Of a DNA stretch of 37,473 bases, positions 26,372 through 35,113 are shown piece after piece. The notes under the pieces are model-generated. The model did no database searches, had not been told where the DNA came from, and saw only the letters and a list, made by a program, of their open reading frames with translations. The stretch's first letter is position 1; every line of letters begins with the position of its first letter. Origin of the DNA: CAZGSG01 sp964528095 (GTDB lineage Bacteria; Bacteroidota; Bacteroidia; Chitinophagales; Chitinophagaceae); the NCBI GenBank assembly GCA_964528095.1, contig CAZGSG010000016.1, positions 1 through 37,473 on the forward strand, given 5' to 3'. Made by a program: the position numbers and the translations under genes.

Positions 26372-26815
26372 ATGAAATATTTAATGATGTTCCTGACCCT
26401 TGTAACCGGAGCGTTGATGCCTGTGCAGGCAATTTTAAATACCAGGCTGGGAAAACAGATCGGAGGGCCGCTTATGGCATCGATGATGAGTTTCATTACA
26501 GGGCTTATCTGCCTGTTCATTTTAAACCTGGCCATCAATTCATCATCGGTGGTACAGCTGAAACCGGGTTCTACAAGTCCCTGGTATATCTGGCTGGGAG
26601 GACTACTGGGAGCTATTTTCGTTGGGTATATCACCTGGGTGAATCAGCGCCAGGGCATGGCACTCACTTTTGCGCTGGCAGTAAGTGGCCAGATCTTTAT
26701 CTCGCTGATCATTGATCATTATGGTTTGCTGGGATCGGCTGTACGAGCAATAACCCTGGAAAAAATACTGGGGGCCGTATTAATTATTGCCGGCTTACTG
26801 CTGGTTAAAAAGTAA
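26372..26815 (+). CDS. Small DMT-superfamily transporter (YdcZ/DUF606 type)
   Basis: A 147-residue membrane protein with about five hydrophobic helices. The sequence FLTLVTGALMPVQAILNTRLGKQIGGPLMASMMSFITGL and, later, PWYIWLGGLLGAIFVGYITWVNQRQG match the half-size DUF606/YdcZ members of the drug/metabolite transporter superfamily, which are thought to work as dimers. The substrate is unknown. The ATG at 26372 is chosen because upstream in-frame codons would run through the promoter. It is divergent from marR with a shared operator region, and ruvB starts only 10 bases after its stop, so ruvB is probably on the same transcript. Confidence 0.87.
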   Translation: MKYLMMFLTLVTGALMPVQAILNTRLGKQIGGPLMASMMSFITGLICLFILNLAINSSSVVQLKPGSTSPWYIWLGGLLGAIFVGYITWVNQRQGMALTFALAVSGQIFISLIIDHYGLLGSAVRAITLEKILGAVLIIAGLLLVKK

Positions 26816-26825
26816 TTTTGTAATA

Positions 26826-27860
26826 ATGAGCAATGCGAATTTAAATTCGGAGAAATCAGCTTTGTCTCCTGCAGATAAGGAGTTTGAAAATAATATCAGG
26901 CCTGCTATCATCAGTGATTTTGCAGGACAGGCACAAACAATTGAAAACCTGAAGATATTCATCAAAGCTGCGAAGATCAGGGGTGAAGCATTGGACCATG
27001 TGCTTTTTCATGGCCCCCCTGGATTAGGAAAAACAACTTTATCAAGGATCGTGGCAAATGAGCTGGGCGTTAATATCAAGGAAACCTCAGGGCCGGTGAT
27101 CGAAAAACCTGCAGACCTTGCCGGGCTATTGACGAGTCTTGAAACCAATGATGTTTTATTTATTGATGAGATCCACCGCTTGAGCACAGTGGTCGAAGAA
27201 TACCTGTATGCGGCAATGGAGGATTATCGAATAGATATTATGATCGATACAGGGCCTAATGCGAGAAGTATCCAGATCAACCTCAATCCATTTACACTGA
27301 TCGGCGCTACAACAAGAAGTGGTTTGCTGACCGCTCCGCTGCTTTCCAGGTTCGCCATCAAATCAAGACTGGAATATTATACTTCCGAAGTATTGAATAA
27401 GATCATTCAACGTTCGTGTACTATTTTAGGATCGGATATTTCGAAAGAAGCTATTATAGAGATTGGCCGAAGAAGCCGGGGTACGCCTCGTATCGCCAAT
27501 GGTCTTTTACGAAGGGTGCGTGACTTTGCCCAGGTATTGAATGATGGAATAATAGATTTTGGTATAACACAGCATGCGCTCAAAGCGTTGAATGTGGATG
27601 AATATGGGTTGGACGATATGGATAACAGGATACTGCTTACCATCATAGAAAAATTCAAAGGCGGCCCTGTAGGTATCACTACTATTGCTACTGCCGTTGG
27701 TGAAGAAGCGGGAACACTGGAAGAAGTATACGAGCCCTTTTTGATCCAGGAGGGATTTATGCAACGTACGTCCAGGGGCCGTGAGGTAACAGCAAAAGCT
27801 TATGAACATTTGGGAAAAAGCCGCCCGGATAAAACAGGGGAAAACTTATTATTTTACTGA
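26826..27860 (+). CDS. ruvB: Holliday junction branch migration helicase RuvB
   Basis: A 344-residue AAA+ ATPase. Walker A is GPPGLGKTT (residues 63-71), Walker B DEIHR in NDVLFIDEIHRL, sensor 1 GATTRSG, and the arginine-finger region SRF in LLSRFAIKSRLEYY. The C-terminal winged helix ends with GFMQRTSRGREVTAKAYEHL, as in other RuvB proteins. With RuvA it drives branch migration; RuvC cuts the junction. ruvA is not in the window and ruvC lies 24 kb away in its own unit. The ATG at 26826 is preferred to an earlier possible start because that one would overlap the transporter gene. A strong bidirectional terminator follows. Confidence 0.97.
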   Translation: MSNANLNSEKSALSPADKEFENNIRPAIISDFAGQAQTIENLKIFIKAAKIRGEALDHVLFHGPPGLGKTTLSRIVANELGVNIKETSGPVIEKPADLAGLLTSLETNDVLFIDEIHRLSTVVEEYLYAAMEDYRIDIMIDTGPNARSIQINLNPFTLIGATTRSGLLTAPLLSRFAIKSRLEYYTSEVLNKIIQRSCTILGSDISKEAIIEIGRRSRGTPRIANGLLRRVRDFAQVLNDGIIDFGITQHALKALNVDEYGLDDMDNRILLTIIEKFKGGPVGITTIATAVGEEAGTLEEVYEPFLIQEGFMQRTSRGREVTAKAYEHLGKSRPDKTGENLLFY

Positions 27861-27970
27861 ATGGAGGAATGACATTTTATTTTTCATCTTACTCCCCGGG
27901 TAATATTTAAAAATAAAAATTAATTAAACTAATACCGATTTAAAGGGCAAGCCGGTGTAGAATAAAACTA

Positions 27971-28002
27971 AAAAGGATCAGTTGATAAACTGATCCTTTT
28001 TT
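27971..28002. terminator. Bidirectional terminator between ruvB and the response regulator
   Basis: AAAAGGATCAGTT (27971-27983) and AACTGATCCTTTT (27988-28000) form a perfect 13-bp stem with a GATA loop, with A-runs before and T-runs after. It serves both convergent genes. Confidence 0.92.
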
Positions 28003-28022
28003 ATAGAAAGCCGGTTGCGTTA

Positions 28023-28718
28023 TTACTGCACTACCAGCCTGAAACCATTTCCATGAATGTTCACGATCTCAATCTTCGGATCGTCTTTCAGGTATTTTCT
28101 CAGCTTGGCAATATACACATCCATACTGCGGCCGTTAAAATAAGTATCACTGCCCCAGATCTTTTTTAAGGCCTGCTCTCTTGGCAAAAGATCATTCAGA
28201 TGCTCGGCCAGCATTTTCAGCAATTCATTTTCTTTAGGCGATAAAGTCTGCGTGATATTGTTGTGGATCAGTTGACGCAATTTTGGATTAAAATGATAGG
28301 TAGAAAGATCAAACTCCTTGTTCTCTGTTTCTTTGTTGATCTCTTCATTTCTTTTGAGGATCGCTTTTATCTTCAATAAAAGCACCTCGCTATCAAAAGG
28401 TTTGGTGATATAATCATCCGCGCCCAGTTTATAACCCTGTATGATATCTTCTTTCATCGTCTTCGCGCTAAGGAAAAAAAGTGGAATATCAGGATCTACA
28501 TCCCTGATCTCTTCGGCCAGGGTGAAACCATCCATGTTGGGCATCATTACATCCAGCAGGCATAATTCAAATTTCTCCCGTTGAAACGCGGCGAGACCCA
28601 GGCGGCCGTCTCTTTCCAACGTTACATCGTAGTCATTCAGTTCCAGGTAATTCTTCAGCACACTTCCGAGATTTGGATCATCTTCGCACAACAAAATTTT
28701 AGGTTTCTTCGTATCCAT
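28023..28718 (-). CDS. OmpR/PhoB-family response regulator (orphan)
   Basis: A 231-residue two-domain regulator. The receiver domain has the acidic pocket CEDD, the phosphorylation site D56 (LLDVMMPNMDGF) and K106 (DDYITKPFD). The C-terminal winged-helix domain includes LSPKENELLKMLAEH and the recognition region RSMDVYIAKLRKYLKDDPKIEI. No histidine kinase gene is adjacent, so its partner is encoded elsewhere; the similarity to RprY-type regulators of Bacteroidota is only an impression. It regulates by DNA binding in the cytoplasm. It stops at the shared terminator with ruvB and is divergent from the GroES-like gene. Confidence 0.93.
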   Translation of the reverse strand: MDTKKPKILLCEDDPNLGSVLKNYLELNDYDVTLERDGRLGLAAFQREKFELCLLDVMMPNMDGFTLAEEIRDVDPDIPLFFLSAKTMKEDIIQGYKLGADDYITKPFDSEVLLLKIKAILKRNEEINKETENKEFDLSTYHFNPKLRQLIHNNITQTLSPKENELLKMLAEHLNDLLPREQALKKIWGSDTYFNGRSMDVYIAKLRKYLKDDPKIEIVNIHGNGFRLVVQ

Positions 28719-28871
28719 TGTTTGTAGTATTTAATTCATATATATAGATGACAAATAAAAGTAAATCATTTGCCAAACATATGTACAGGCGGCTAATATT
28801 TTGTTAAGAGTGCCTAAAACCGGAGTTTGCCCCGCATTTTTATAAATTTACACCTTCATTTAATCATTACA

Positions 28872-29243
28872 ATGCATATTACTCCAGAAAACAGACTAAA
28901 AAAACTGATCGTTATCGGTGACAGGCTACTTATTAAGCCTTCCAGGCCCAATGAACAAACCGAAAGCGGACTTTACCTGCCGCCTGGTATACAGGAAAAG
29001 GAGAAGGTGCAACAAGGGTATGTTATCAAAACCGGCCCCGGCTATGCTATTCCCATGCCCGTAGAGGATGAATCCTGGAAGGGTGAGGAGGACAAAGTGA
29101 AATATGTACCCCTTCAGGCACAGGAAGGAGACCTGGCTATTTTTTTGCTAAGTGGCGCTACCGAAGTGATGTATGAAAATGAAAAATATTTTATTGTTCC
29201 GCAGGGCGCCGTATTAATGCTGGAAAGAGAGGAGGATCTTTGA
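28872..29243 (+). CDS. GroES-like co-chaperone paralogue
   Basis: A 123-residue protein with the Cpn10 fold: VIGDRLLIKPSRPNEQTESGLYLPPG matches the N-terminal strand and mobile loop of GroES, and GDLAIFLLSGATEVMYENEKYFIVPQGAVLML matches the C-terminal half. Canonical GroES is about 95 residues; this one has an insertion of about 25 residues in the middle (around GPGYAIPMPVEDESWKGEEDKV). No groEL is adjacent. It is probably a second GroES-type protein that could cap GroEL or have a different partner. The ATG at 28872 starts a sequence with no N-terminal extension; upstream codons give a poorer start. Confidence 0.87.
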   Translation: MHITPENRLKKLIVIGDRLLIKPSRPNEQTESGLYLPPGIQEKEKVQQGYVIKTGPGYAIPMPVEDESWKGEEDKVKYVPLQAQEGDLAIFLLSGATEVMYENEKYFIVPQGAVLMLEREEDL

Positions 29244-29472
29244 TCTTTTAAAATTATATTATTTTCATTGATCGGGAGAGGGAAACGCACCGGGTGAATA
29301 AGGTTTAGGATTTTAAGATCGTTACCGTTTATTCCGGCTAAATTATTACCCGCATGCACCCCTGAGAATCGCTCTTTTCTCTATTCTAAATGATAGGTAG
29401 TAAGTATTTTTATTGCTAAAGTCCCCTGTTTTCATTCGATCAAAACCGTAACTTTCATTTTCAAAACAAGCT
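29244..29472 (+). other. Intergenic region between the GroES-like gene and the HerA-like gene
   Basis: These 229 bases contain no gene, and no clear hairpin terminator. A near-consensus -7 element, TAACTTTC at 29449-29456, lies 17 bases before the next ATG, without a good -33 element. Confidence 0.3.
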
Positions 29473-31026
29473 ATGCCCGATAACGATAATTTCTTAGCGG
29501 CTGTAAAAGCCGGTTATACTTTCAAAGGAGAAAGTTTCAGACTTGGTTCAGCCATGTTAGATGGTAAAGTGGTGCCCGGCGCAGATGTGTCCATTCCGTT
29601 TAAGACCATTAATCGTCATGGATTGATAGCAGGAGCAACCGGTACAGGTAAAACAAAAACATTGCAGGTGCTTGCGGAAGGATTGAGTGATGCAAGTATT
29701 CCGGTACTGTTGATGGATATCAAAGGCGACCTGAGCGGTATTGCCGCAGAAGGTGTATCCAATGACAAAATAAAAGAACGCTACCAGCTTCTTGGTCTTG
29801 ATTATAAACCTGCGGCTTATCCTGTAGAGCTGCTGACGCTGAGCAATCAGAAGGGTGCAAGATTAAGAGCTACTGTAAGTGAATTCGGCCCGGTGCTTCT
29901 TTCAAAAATATTAGGACTGAATGAAACGCAGGGTGGCTTTGTGGCCATGATCTTTAAATACTGTGATGATACAAAACTTCCTTTGCTGGATCTGAAGGAT
30001 TTTATAAAAATATTACAGTATATCAGCGATGAGGGAAAAGAAGAAATGGAGAAAACCTATGGTAAGATCTCTACAACTTCTACGGGAACGATCCTGCGAA
30101 AAGTGATAGAACTGCAACAACAAGGCGCTGATGTGTTTTTTGGAGAAAAAAGTTTTGAAGTGAGCGACCTGATGCGCATTAGTGATGATGGTCGTGGAAT
30201 AGTATCCATTGTGCGGGTTACCGATCTGCAGGACAGGCCCAAGCTTTTTTCTACGTTTATGCTCCAGTTACTTGCAGAGTTATATGCTACATGTCCCGAG
30301 GAAGGTGATATGGACAAACCCAAACTGGTCATCTTCATCGATGAGGCACATCTTATTTTCGAGGAAGCCAATGATGCTTTGTTACAGCAAATAGAAACGA
30401 TCATCAAACTCATTCGTTCCAAAGGCATCGGCATTTATTTTTGCACCCAGAATCCAATGGATGTGCCTGCATCAATACTTGCGCAGCTTGGGCTGAAAGT
30501 GCAGCATGCTTTACGCGCTTTTACAGCAGCCGACAGAAAAGTGATCAAACTCACGGCGCAGAATTATCCCGAGACGACATTTTACAAAACCGAAGATCTT
30601 ATTACGCAATTAGGCATCGGGGAAGCGCTGATCACTATCCTGAATGAAAAAGGCATTCCAACACCATTGGTGCAATGTATGCTTTGCTCGCCCCGGAGCC
30701 GGATGGATATTCTTAGCGATGGAGAAATAGACACTCTTGTTAATAAATCAAAAATTGCCGCAAAGTACAACCAGGTCATAGATAGCCAGAGCGCTTACGA
30801 AATCTTAACCGACAAGCTGAATGAGGCCGCTGAAAAGTCAGCAACCGAAAAGAAACAAAAACAGGAGGAAAAGCAAACAAACAATCCGGCTCCTGCCAAA
30901 AAGGAAAAAGGTTTTTTTGAAGACCCTGTTGTAAAAAGTATGACCAGGACGGCTGGTAATACAATCATCCGTTCATTGCTGGGAGCGTTGGGCCTCGGTG
31001 GCAGGGGACGGAAAAGCCTCTTCTAA
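29473..31026 (+). CDS. HerA-like ATPase (DUF853/YjgR type)
   Basis: A 517-residue protein of the FtsK/HerA ATPase group. Walker A is GATGTGKT (residues 54-61), with GLIAGATGTGKTKTLQVLAEGL around it; Walker B is LVIFIDEAHLIF. DMKGDLSGI-like sequence (MDIKGDLSGIAAEGV) and the late FFEDPVVKSMTRTAGNTIIRSLLGALGLGGRG tail are typical of the DUF853/YjgR branch, whose function is not settled. A charged coiled-coil stretch of Lys/Glu/Gln (around residues 455-490) precedes the tail. No nuclease such as NurA is beside it, so a DNA-end-processing role is not supported by context. Confidence 0.9.
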   Translation: MPDNDNFLAAVKAGYTFKGESFRLGSAMLDGKVVPGADVSIPFKTINRHGLIAGATGTGKTKTLQVLAEGLSDASIPVLLMDIKGDLSGIAAEGVSNDKIKERYQLLGLDYKPAAYPVELLTLSNQKGARLRATVSEFGPVLLSKILGLNETQGGFVAMIFKYCDDTKLPLLDLKDFIKILQYISDEGKEEMEKTYGKISTTSTGTILRKVIELQQQGADVFFGEKSFEVSDLMRISDDGRGIVSIVRVTDLQDRPKLFSTFMLQLLAELYATCPEEGDMDKPKLVIFIDEAHLIFEEANDALLQQIETIIKLIRSKGIGIYFCTQNPMDVPASILAQLGLKVQHALRAFTAADRKVIKLTAQNYPETTFYKTEDLITQLGIGEALITILNEKGIPTPLVQCMLCSPRSRMDILSDGEIDTLVNKSKIAAKYNQVIDSQSAYEILTDKLNEAAEKSATEKKQKQEEKQTNNPAPAKKEKGFFEDPVVKSMTRTAGNTIIRSLLGALGLGGRGRKSLF

Positions 31027-31056
31027 AAACTTATTTTGTAATGGTTGGTTATGGAA

Positions 31057-31083
31057 TGACAGGAAAATAGAATCTTCCTGTCA
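31057..31083 (+). promoter_or_regulatory. Inverted repeat that includes the start codon of the caspase-like lipoprotein gene
   Basis: TGACAGGAA (31057-31065) and TTCCTGTCA (31075-31083) form a perfect 9-bp stem with a 9-base loop. The final A is the first base of the ATG at 31083. The structure could hide the start codon in the mRNA, or be an operator for a dimeric regulator. Confidence 0.5.
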
Positions 31084-31925
31084 TGAGACTTTTATTGACT
31101 GCTTTTTTCCCGTTGCTTTTATGGATAATTTCCTGCGATGATAAACCTGAAGATACTCAGTCAGCAATTAATACCGGGCATATAAACAACAAAGCAGAAC
31201 CGGCAGATACCAATACAGGTAATAAAACGATTCATGTTCTGGTAGCTCTTTGCGATAATAAATTCCAGGGTATCTTGCCTGTGCCCGCAGCTATCGGTAA
31301 CGGCCAGGATCCAAAAAACAACCTTTACTGGGGCGCAGGTTATGGGATAAAATCTTTTTTCAACACCAAAAGCAAAGAATGGCAATTAATAAAAATCCTG
31401 CCCAACCCTGATAAAAAAGTACTCGAGCGATTGTTATTTAAAAACCGTTCGAAAAATGTTTATCTCCTTGCTGATGCATATGATGGGCAATTCATCAAAG
31501 AAACGACCATTGACTTTTTTCAATTTGCTTCAGGCAACCAGCCTGAAAAAATAGAAATACAGGGGAGTCAGCTATATTTTGGAGGAGCTGCCGATCTTGT
31601 TGCTTATATCGGTCACGATGGGTTGATGGATTTTTCTCTATCACAGGTATTTCCTCAAAAAACTAAGCAGAAAAAAGAAGTAATTATATTGGCTTGCTAT
31701 AGCAAAAATTATTTTGCACCTCATTTAAAAAAAACCGGGGCTTTTCCGTTAGTATGGACGACCGGGCTGATGGCACCAGAGGCTTATACCCTGCATGATG
31801 CGATAGGGGCCTGGGTGAATGATAAGCCGGTAGAAAAAGTCAGGGAAGCCGCAGCACTGGCCTATTCAAAATATCAAAAATGTGGTATTGGTGCCGCACG
31901 GCGTCTTTTGACTACAGGCTGGTAG
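31083..31925 (+). CDS. Lipoprotein with a caspase-like (clan CD) His/Cys dyad, unknown function
   Basis: A 280-residue protein. The N-terminus MRLLLTAFFPLLLWIISC has a lipobox (IISC, Cys18), so it should be anchored on the periplasmic or outer membrane face. I do not recognise a named family. What can be seen is a strand-His pattern VAYIGHDG (H178) and, 27 residues later, VIILACYS (C205), the arrangement of clan CD proteases such as caspases, gingipains and CHAT. A later stretch LVWTTGLMAPEAYTLHDAIGAW could form the substrate pocket. Activity is inferred only. It lies 56 bases downstream of the HerA-like gene and converges on recQ (5 bases between stops). Confidence 0.75.
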   Translation: MRLLLTAFFPLLLWIISCDDKPEDTQSAINTGHINNKAEPADTNTGNKTIHVLVALCDNKFQGILPVPAAIGNGQDPKNNLYWGAGYGIKSFFNTKSKEWQLIKILPNPDKKVLERLLFKNRSKNVYLLADAYDGQFIKETTIDFFQFASGNQPEKIEIQGSQLYFGGAADLVAYIGHDGLMDFSLSQVFPQKTKQKKEVIILACYSKNYFAPHLKKTGAFPLVWTTGLMAPEAYTLHDAIGAWVNDKPVEKVREAAALAYSKYQKCGIGAARRLLTTGW

Positions 31926-31930
31926 TAATG

Positions 31931-33838
31931 CTATTGCTGAATTCTTACTTTGCCTTTTTTATCTATCGCAATTTTATTTTCAGCCTGGAGAAACTCAATG
32001 ACCTTCCAGGTTTTTTCCTTTTTTGTATCTGCCAGTTTCAGCAGAAGGTCTTTTGTGGTCAGCGATTCATTTTTTACCAGTTCAACAATACGTTGATGCA
32101 GGGTCTCGAATTCTTCCCGGCTCATCTTACTGGCTTTTTTAAGAAGACAGTTATCACAGATCCCGCATTCGGGCACATTATTGTCACCGAAATAAGTCGC
32201 GATGATCCGGCTCCGGCATTGTACGGGTTCCCTGATGAACCCAATCATTTGTTTGACCCTTTTTTCAAAAATGACTTTTCGTTTATTGGATGCCACCATA
32301 TCGATAAAAATATCTTCCACTTTTATCCTGTTACGCAGAAATAATAACTGGGGTGTATCTTTTTGAGGAAGGTACTCAATCACTCCCATTTGTTGCATGC
32401 TGGTAAGCGTTGTCCTGACTTCTTCGGGTTCTTTTCGTAATAAGCCAGCCAGTAATTTTTCCGATATGGAAACAGGGTAATCAAAAATGCCTTCATATGT
32501 ACGTAACAGTGTTTTGACCACCGGTTCAAGTAAAGGATTTGATTCTTCAAACCTGTACAGGAAATCTTTGGTCATTGTAAACCTTACCGTAGATGATTTA
32601 AACACCTGTTCATTAAAAGAAAGCCAGCCTTCCTGTTCCAGTGTTTTCAGTGAGTAAATGACGGTATGACTTTTTAATTTGAATTTTTTAAGGAAATCAC
32701 TGATATCAAAATCATAATACACTCCTTCACCCGTGCCTGCCGGTAACTGTAGATAGTTAGCTATGGCCTGGTATACTTCTTTAATATCTTTTAATGAGGG
32801 GAAATGTAGTTCGATCGTCTTTTCCAGGTCCAGCAGTTCATTATCATCATACAACAATACCGCATAGGCGCGTTTGCCATCCCTGCCAGCACGTCCTGCT
32901 TCCTGGTAATAATTTTCAAGACAATCGGGAACATCGGCATGTATCACACTGCGTACATCAGGTTTGTCGATACCCATGCCAAAAGCGTTGGTACAAACGA
33001 TCACTCTTATTTTATTGTTCAGCCAGTCTTCCTGTTTCCTGGCCCTTTCCTCCTGGGATAAACCTGCATGATAAAAATCGGCAGCAATATTCTGCAGCTT
33101 TAATAGCTCACTGATCTCTTTTGTTTTTTTACGACTTTTGCAATACACGATGCCGGTGCCCGGCACCTTGCTGATGATCTCTATGATCTTATTGATTTTG
33201 GAGCTGATCCTGAAAACACTATAAGAAAGATTAGGCCGCTCAAATGATTGACGAAAGATGGTTTGTTTAGTAAATGCAAGTTTCTCACAGATATCCACCT
33301 GCACATCGGGTGTAGCAGATGCTGTCAATGCCAGTAGTGGAATGCCTGGTAATTCCGATCTTATCGCGGCAATACGCAGATAGGGTGGCCGGAAATCATA
33401 ACCCCATTGTGAAACACAATGCGCTTCATCCACTGCAATGAGACTAATGTTCATGCCCGGCAGGTATTCTTTAAAAAGCGCCGTCTCCAATCGTTCAGGA
33501 GAAACATACAGAAATTTGCAATTGCTTTCTGTCACTACTTTCAGGGTCCTGATAACTTCTTTGCGACTCATGCCTGAAAAGATCGCAAAAGCAGTGATCT
33601 TTTTTTTACGAAGATTTTCTACCTGGTCCTTCATAAGCGCGATCAATGGTGAAATGACCAGGCACATTCCATCTTTAGCCATAGCCGGTACCTGGTAACA
33701 AAGCGATTTTCCTCCACCCGTAGGCATAAGGGCGAGCGTATCATGGCCATTAAGAACAGAATCGATAATATCTTCCTGTAATGGGCGGAAGGAATCAAAC
33801 CCCCAGTATGATTTTAATATCGTGTGAATAGTTGCCAA
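31931..33838 (-). CDS. recQ: ATP-dependent DNA helicase RecQ
   Basis: A 635-residue superfamily 2 helicase. Motif 0 is FRPLQ, Walker A MPTGGGKSLCYQVP, and motif II DEAHCVSQWGYDFRPPY, with the aromatic-rich loop of RecQ. Motif VI is YYQEAGRAGRDG. The RecQ zinc site is present as CRSRIIATYFGDNNVPECGICDNCL (four Cys). A winged helix follows. The C-terminus lacks a clear HRDC domain and ends with a short helical part. The start codon is TTG at 33838 (TTGGCAACT), directly behind an in-frame stop four codons upstream; no ATG is available. RecQ unwinds branched DNA during recombination and repair. It converges on the caspase-like gene. Confidence 0.95.
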   Translation of the reverse strand: MATIHTILKSYWGFDSFRPLQEDIIDSVLNGHDTLALMPTGGGKSLCYQVPAMAKDGMCLVISPLIALMKDQVENLRKKKITAFAIFSGMSRKEVIRTLKVVTESNCKFLYVSPERLETALFKEYLPGMNISLIAVDEAHCVSQWGYDFRPPYLRIAAIRSELPGIPLLALTASATPDVQVDICEKLAFTKQTIFRQSFERPNLSYSVFRISSKINKIIEIISKVPGTGIVYCKSRKKTKEISELLKLQNIAADFYHAGLSQEERARKQEDWLNNKIRVIVCTNAFGMGIDKPDVRSVIHADVPDCLENYYQEAGRAGRDGKRAYAVLLYDDNELLDLEKTIELHFPSLKDIKEVYQAIANYLQLPAGTGEGVYYDFDISDFLKKFKLKSHTVIYSLKTLEQEGWLSFNEQVFKSSTVRFTMTKDFLYRFEESNPLLEPVVKTLLRTYEGIFDYPVSISEKLLAGLLRKEPEEVRTTLTSMQQMGVIEYLPQKDTPQLLFLRNRIKVEDIFIDMVASNKRKVIFEKRVKQMIGFIREPVQCRSRIIATYFGDNNVPECGICDNCLLKKASKMSREEFETLHQRIVELVKNESLTTKDLLLKLADTKKEKTWKVIEFLQAENKIAIDKKGKVRIQQ

Positions 33839-33937
33839 TATGATAACGCGTTAATGATCCCGGCCCACTTTATTCTTATGATCCATGGTGCCGCTGCTGA
33901 ACTGGTTATATTATCTTTATAGTCCAATGCGGGGGAA

Positions 33938-33945
33938 CAAAAATA
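33938..33945 (-). promoter_or_regulatory. Possible recQ -7 element
   Basis: A perfect TATTTTTG lies on the minus strand about 100 bases before the recQ start, so the leader would be long. No -33 TTG is visible at the right distance. The remaining 184-base divergent region shows no other strong signal. Confidence 0.3.
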
Positions 33946-34021
33946 CAGGGTTCTCCGGCTAAATAAATAAAGGCTTCGGGCTAATTGCCATAAATCCCGG
34001 AAAAGAAAATAAAAGAGTAAG

Positions 34022-35068
34022 TTGACTATTTCTTCCCCAATAAAACGCCTGAGGATAATTGATATTATCCGTGAAACGGATGATGCGAAAACGTTTATTC
34101 TTGAACCCCTCGACGAATGGGAACCAGTATATGAAGCCGGACAGTTCCTGACTTTTCTTTTTGGCGAGGGTGAAGAACAGCAACGAAGAAGTTATTCTGT
34201 TTCATCGGCGCCACTTTGCGGAGAGCCATTGGCCATCACTGTCAAAAGAGTGGTAAATGGCCGGTTTTCACGCCAGCTTCTTGATCATTACAAAAAAGGA
34301 GATATTCTCCACACTACCGGCTTTTCAGGGTTTTTTTGCCTGCCACAAATAACAGAACAATACGATGGCTATTTTTTCCTGGCGGCGGGCAGCGGTATTA
34401 CGCCCTGTTTTTCGCTGATAAAAACTTTGCTGCTACTGACAGATAAAAAGATCGTATTGGTATTCAGCAACCGCAACAGGAGGTCTGCTATTTTTTACAA
34501 CCAATTAATACAATTGCAGGAAAAACATAGCGGTCAACTCCACATAAGGTTTTTATTCAGCGATAGCAATTATTATAAAGATGCACGGCTGAGTAAACCA
34601 TTGCTTCAGCAATTACTAGCAACACATATTCCCAATGAATCACAAAAAACGGGTTTCTATACCTGTGGTCCGGAGTTGTACATGGAGATCATTCTGATCA
34701 CGCTTATCAGCGAAGGAATAAAAAGAGAACAGATACGCAGGGAGAATTTTGACAGTCGTCCGCGTCTTTATACCCTGGTACCACCGGACCAGGAAGCGCG
34801 TATAGCGGCGATTATTTTTAAGGAACAGGTATACAAAGTAGTTACAGCCTGGCCACAAACTATTCTTGCTGCCGCAAAAGCCCAACATATACAATTGCCT
34901 TACAGTTGCGAGGCTGGTCGCTGCGGTAGTTGTGTAGCCACCTGCACAAAAGGGACCATATGGATGGGCTATAATGAAGTATTGACAGACGAAGAACTGG
35001 CAAAAGGAAAGATACTCACCTGCCAGGCATATCCGGTTGGGGGAGATGTAGAAATAAAAGTGGAATAG
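34022..35068 (+). CDS. PaaE-like ferredoxin:NADP oxidoreductase with 2Fe-2S domain
   Basis: A 348-residue three-domain reductase. The FAD-binding part has RRSYSVSSAP (RxYS motif) after EAGQFLTFLF. The NAD(P) part has AAGSGITPCFSLIKTLL and the late YTCGPELYMEII. The C-terminal plant-type 2Fe-2S domain carries C296, C301, C304 and C334 (in PYSCEAGRCGSC and ILTCQA). It moves electrons from NADPH to a partner oxygenase, as PaaE does in phenylacetate oxidation, but no paa or oxygenase genes are nearby. The start is TTG at 34022: a stop lies four codons upstream and no ATG precedes the FAD motif. It is divergent from recQ. Confidence 0.92.
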   Translation: MTISSPIKRLRIIDIIRETDDAKTFILEPLDEWEPVYEAGQFLTFLFGEGEEQQRRSYSVSSAPLCGEPLAITVKRVVNGRFSRQLLDHYKKGDILHTTGFSGFFCLPQITEQYDGYFFLAAGSGITPCFSLIKTLLLLTDKKIVLVFSNRNRRSAIFYNQLIQLQEKHSGQLHIRFLFSDSNYYKDARLSKPLLQQLLATHIPNESQKTGFYTCGPELYMEIILITLISEGIKREQIRRENFDSRPRLYTLVPPDQEARIAAIIFKEQVYKVVTAWPQTILAAAKAQHIQLPYSCEAGRCGSCVATCTKGTIWMGYNEVLTDEELAKGKILTCQAYPVGGDVEIKVE

Positions 35069-35113
35069 TGTAATAAGACAATACTCAATAAACCAATAGG
35101 GCAGGGATAGACG

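Noticed and set aside
29473..33838. HerA-like ATPase, caspase-like lipoprotein and RecQ as an anti-phage defence island
   Set aside because: The caspase-like protein carries a lipobox and so is exported, recQ is on the opposite strand, and no nuclease, sensor or mobile element is nearby. Nothing links them beyond proximity.
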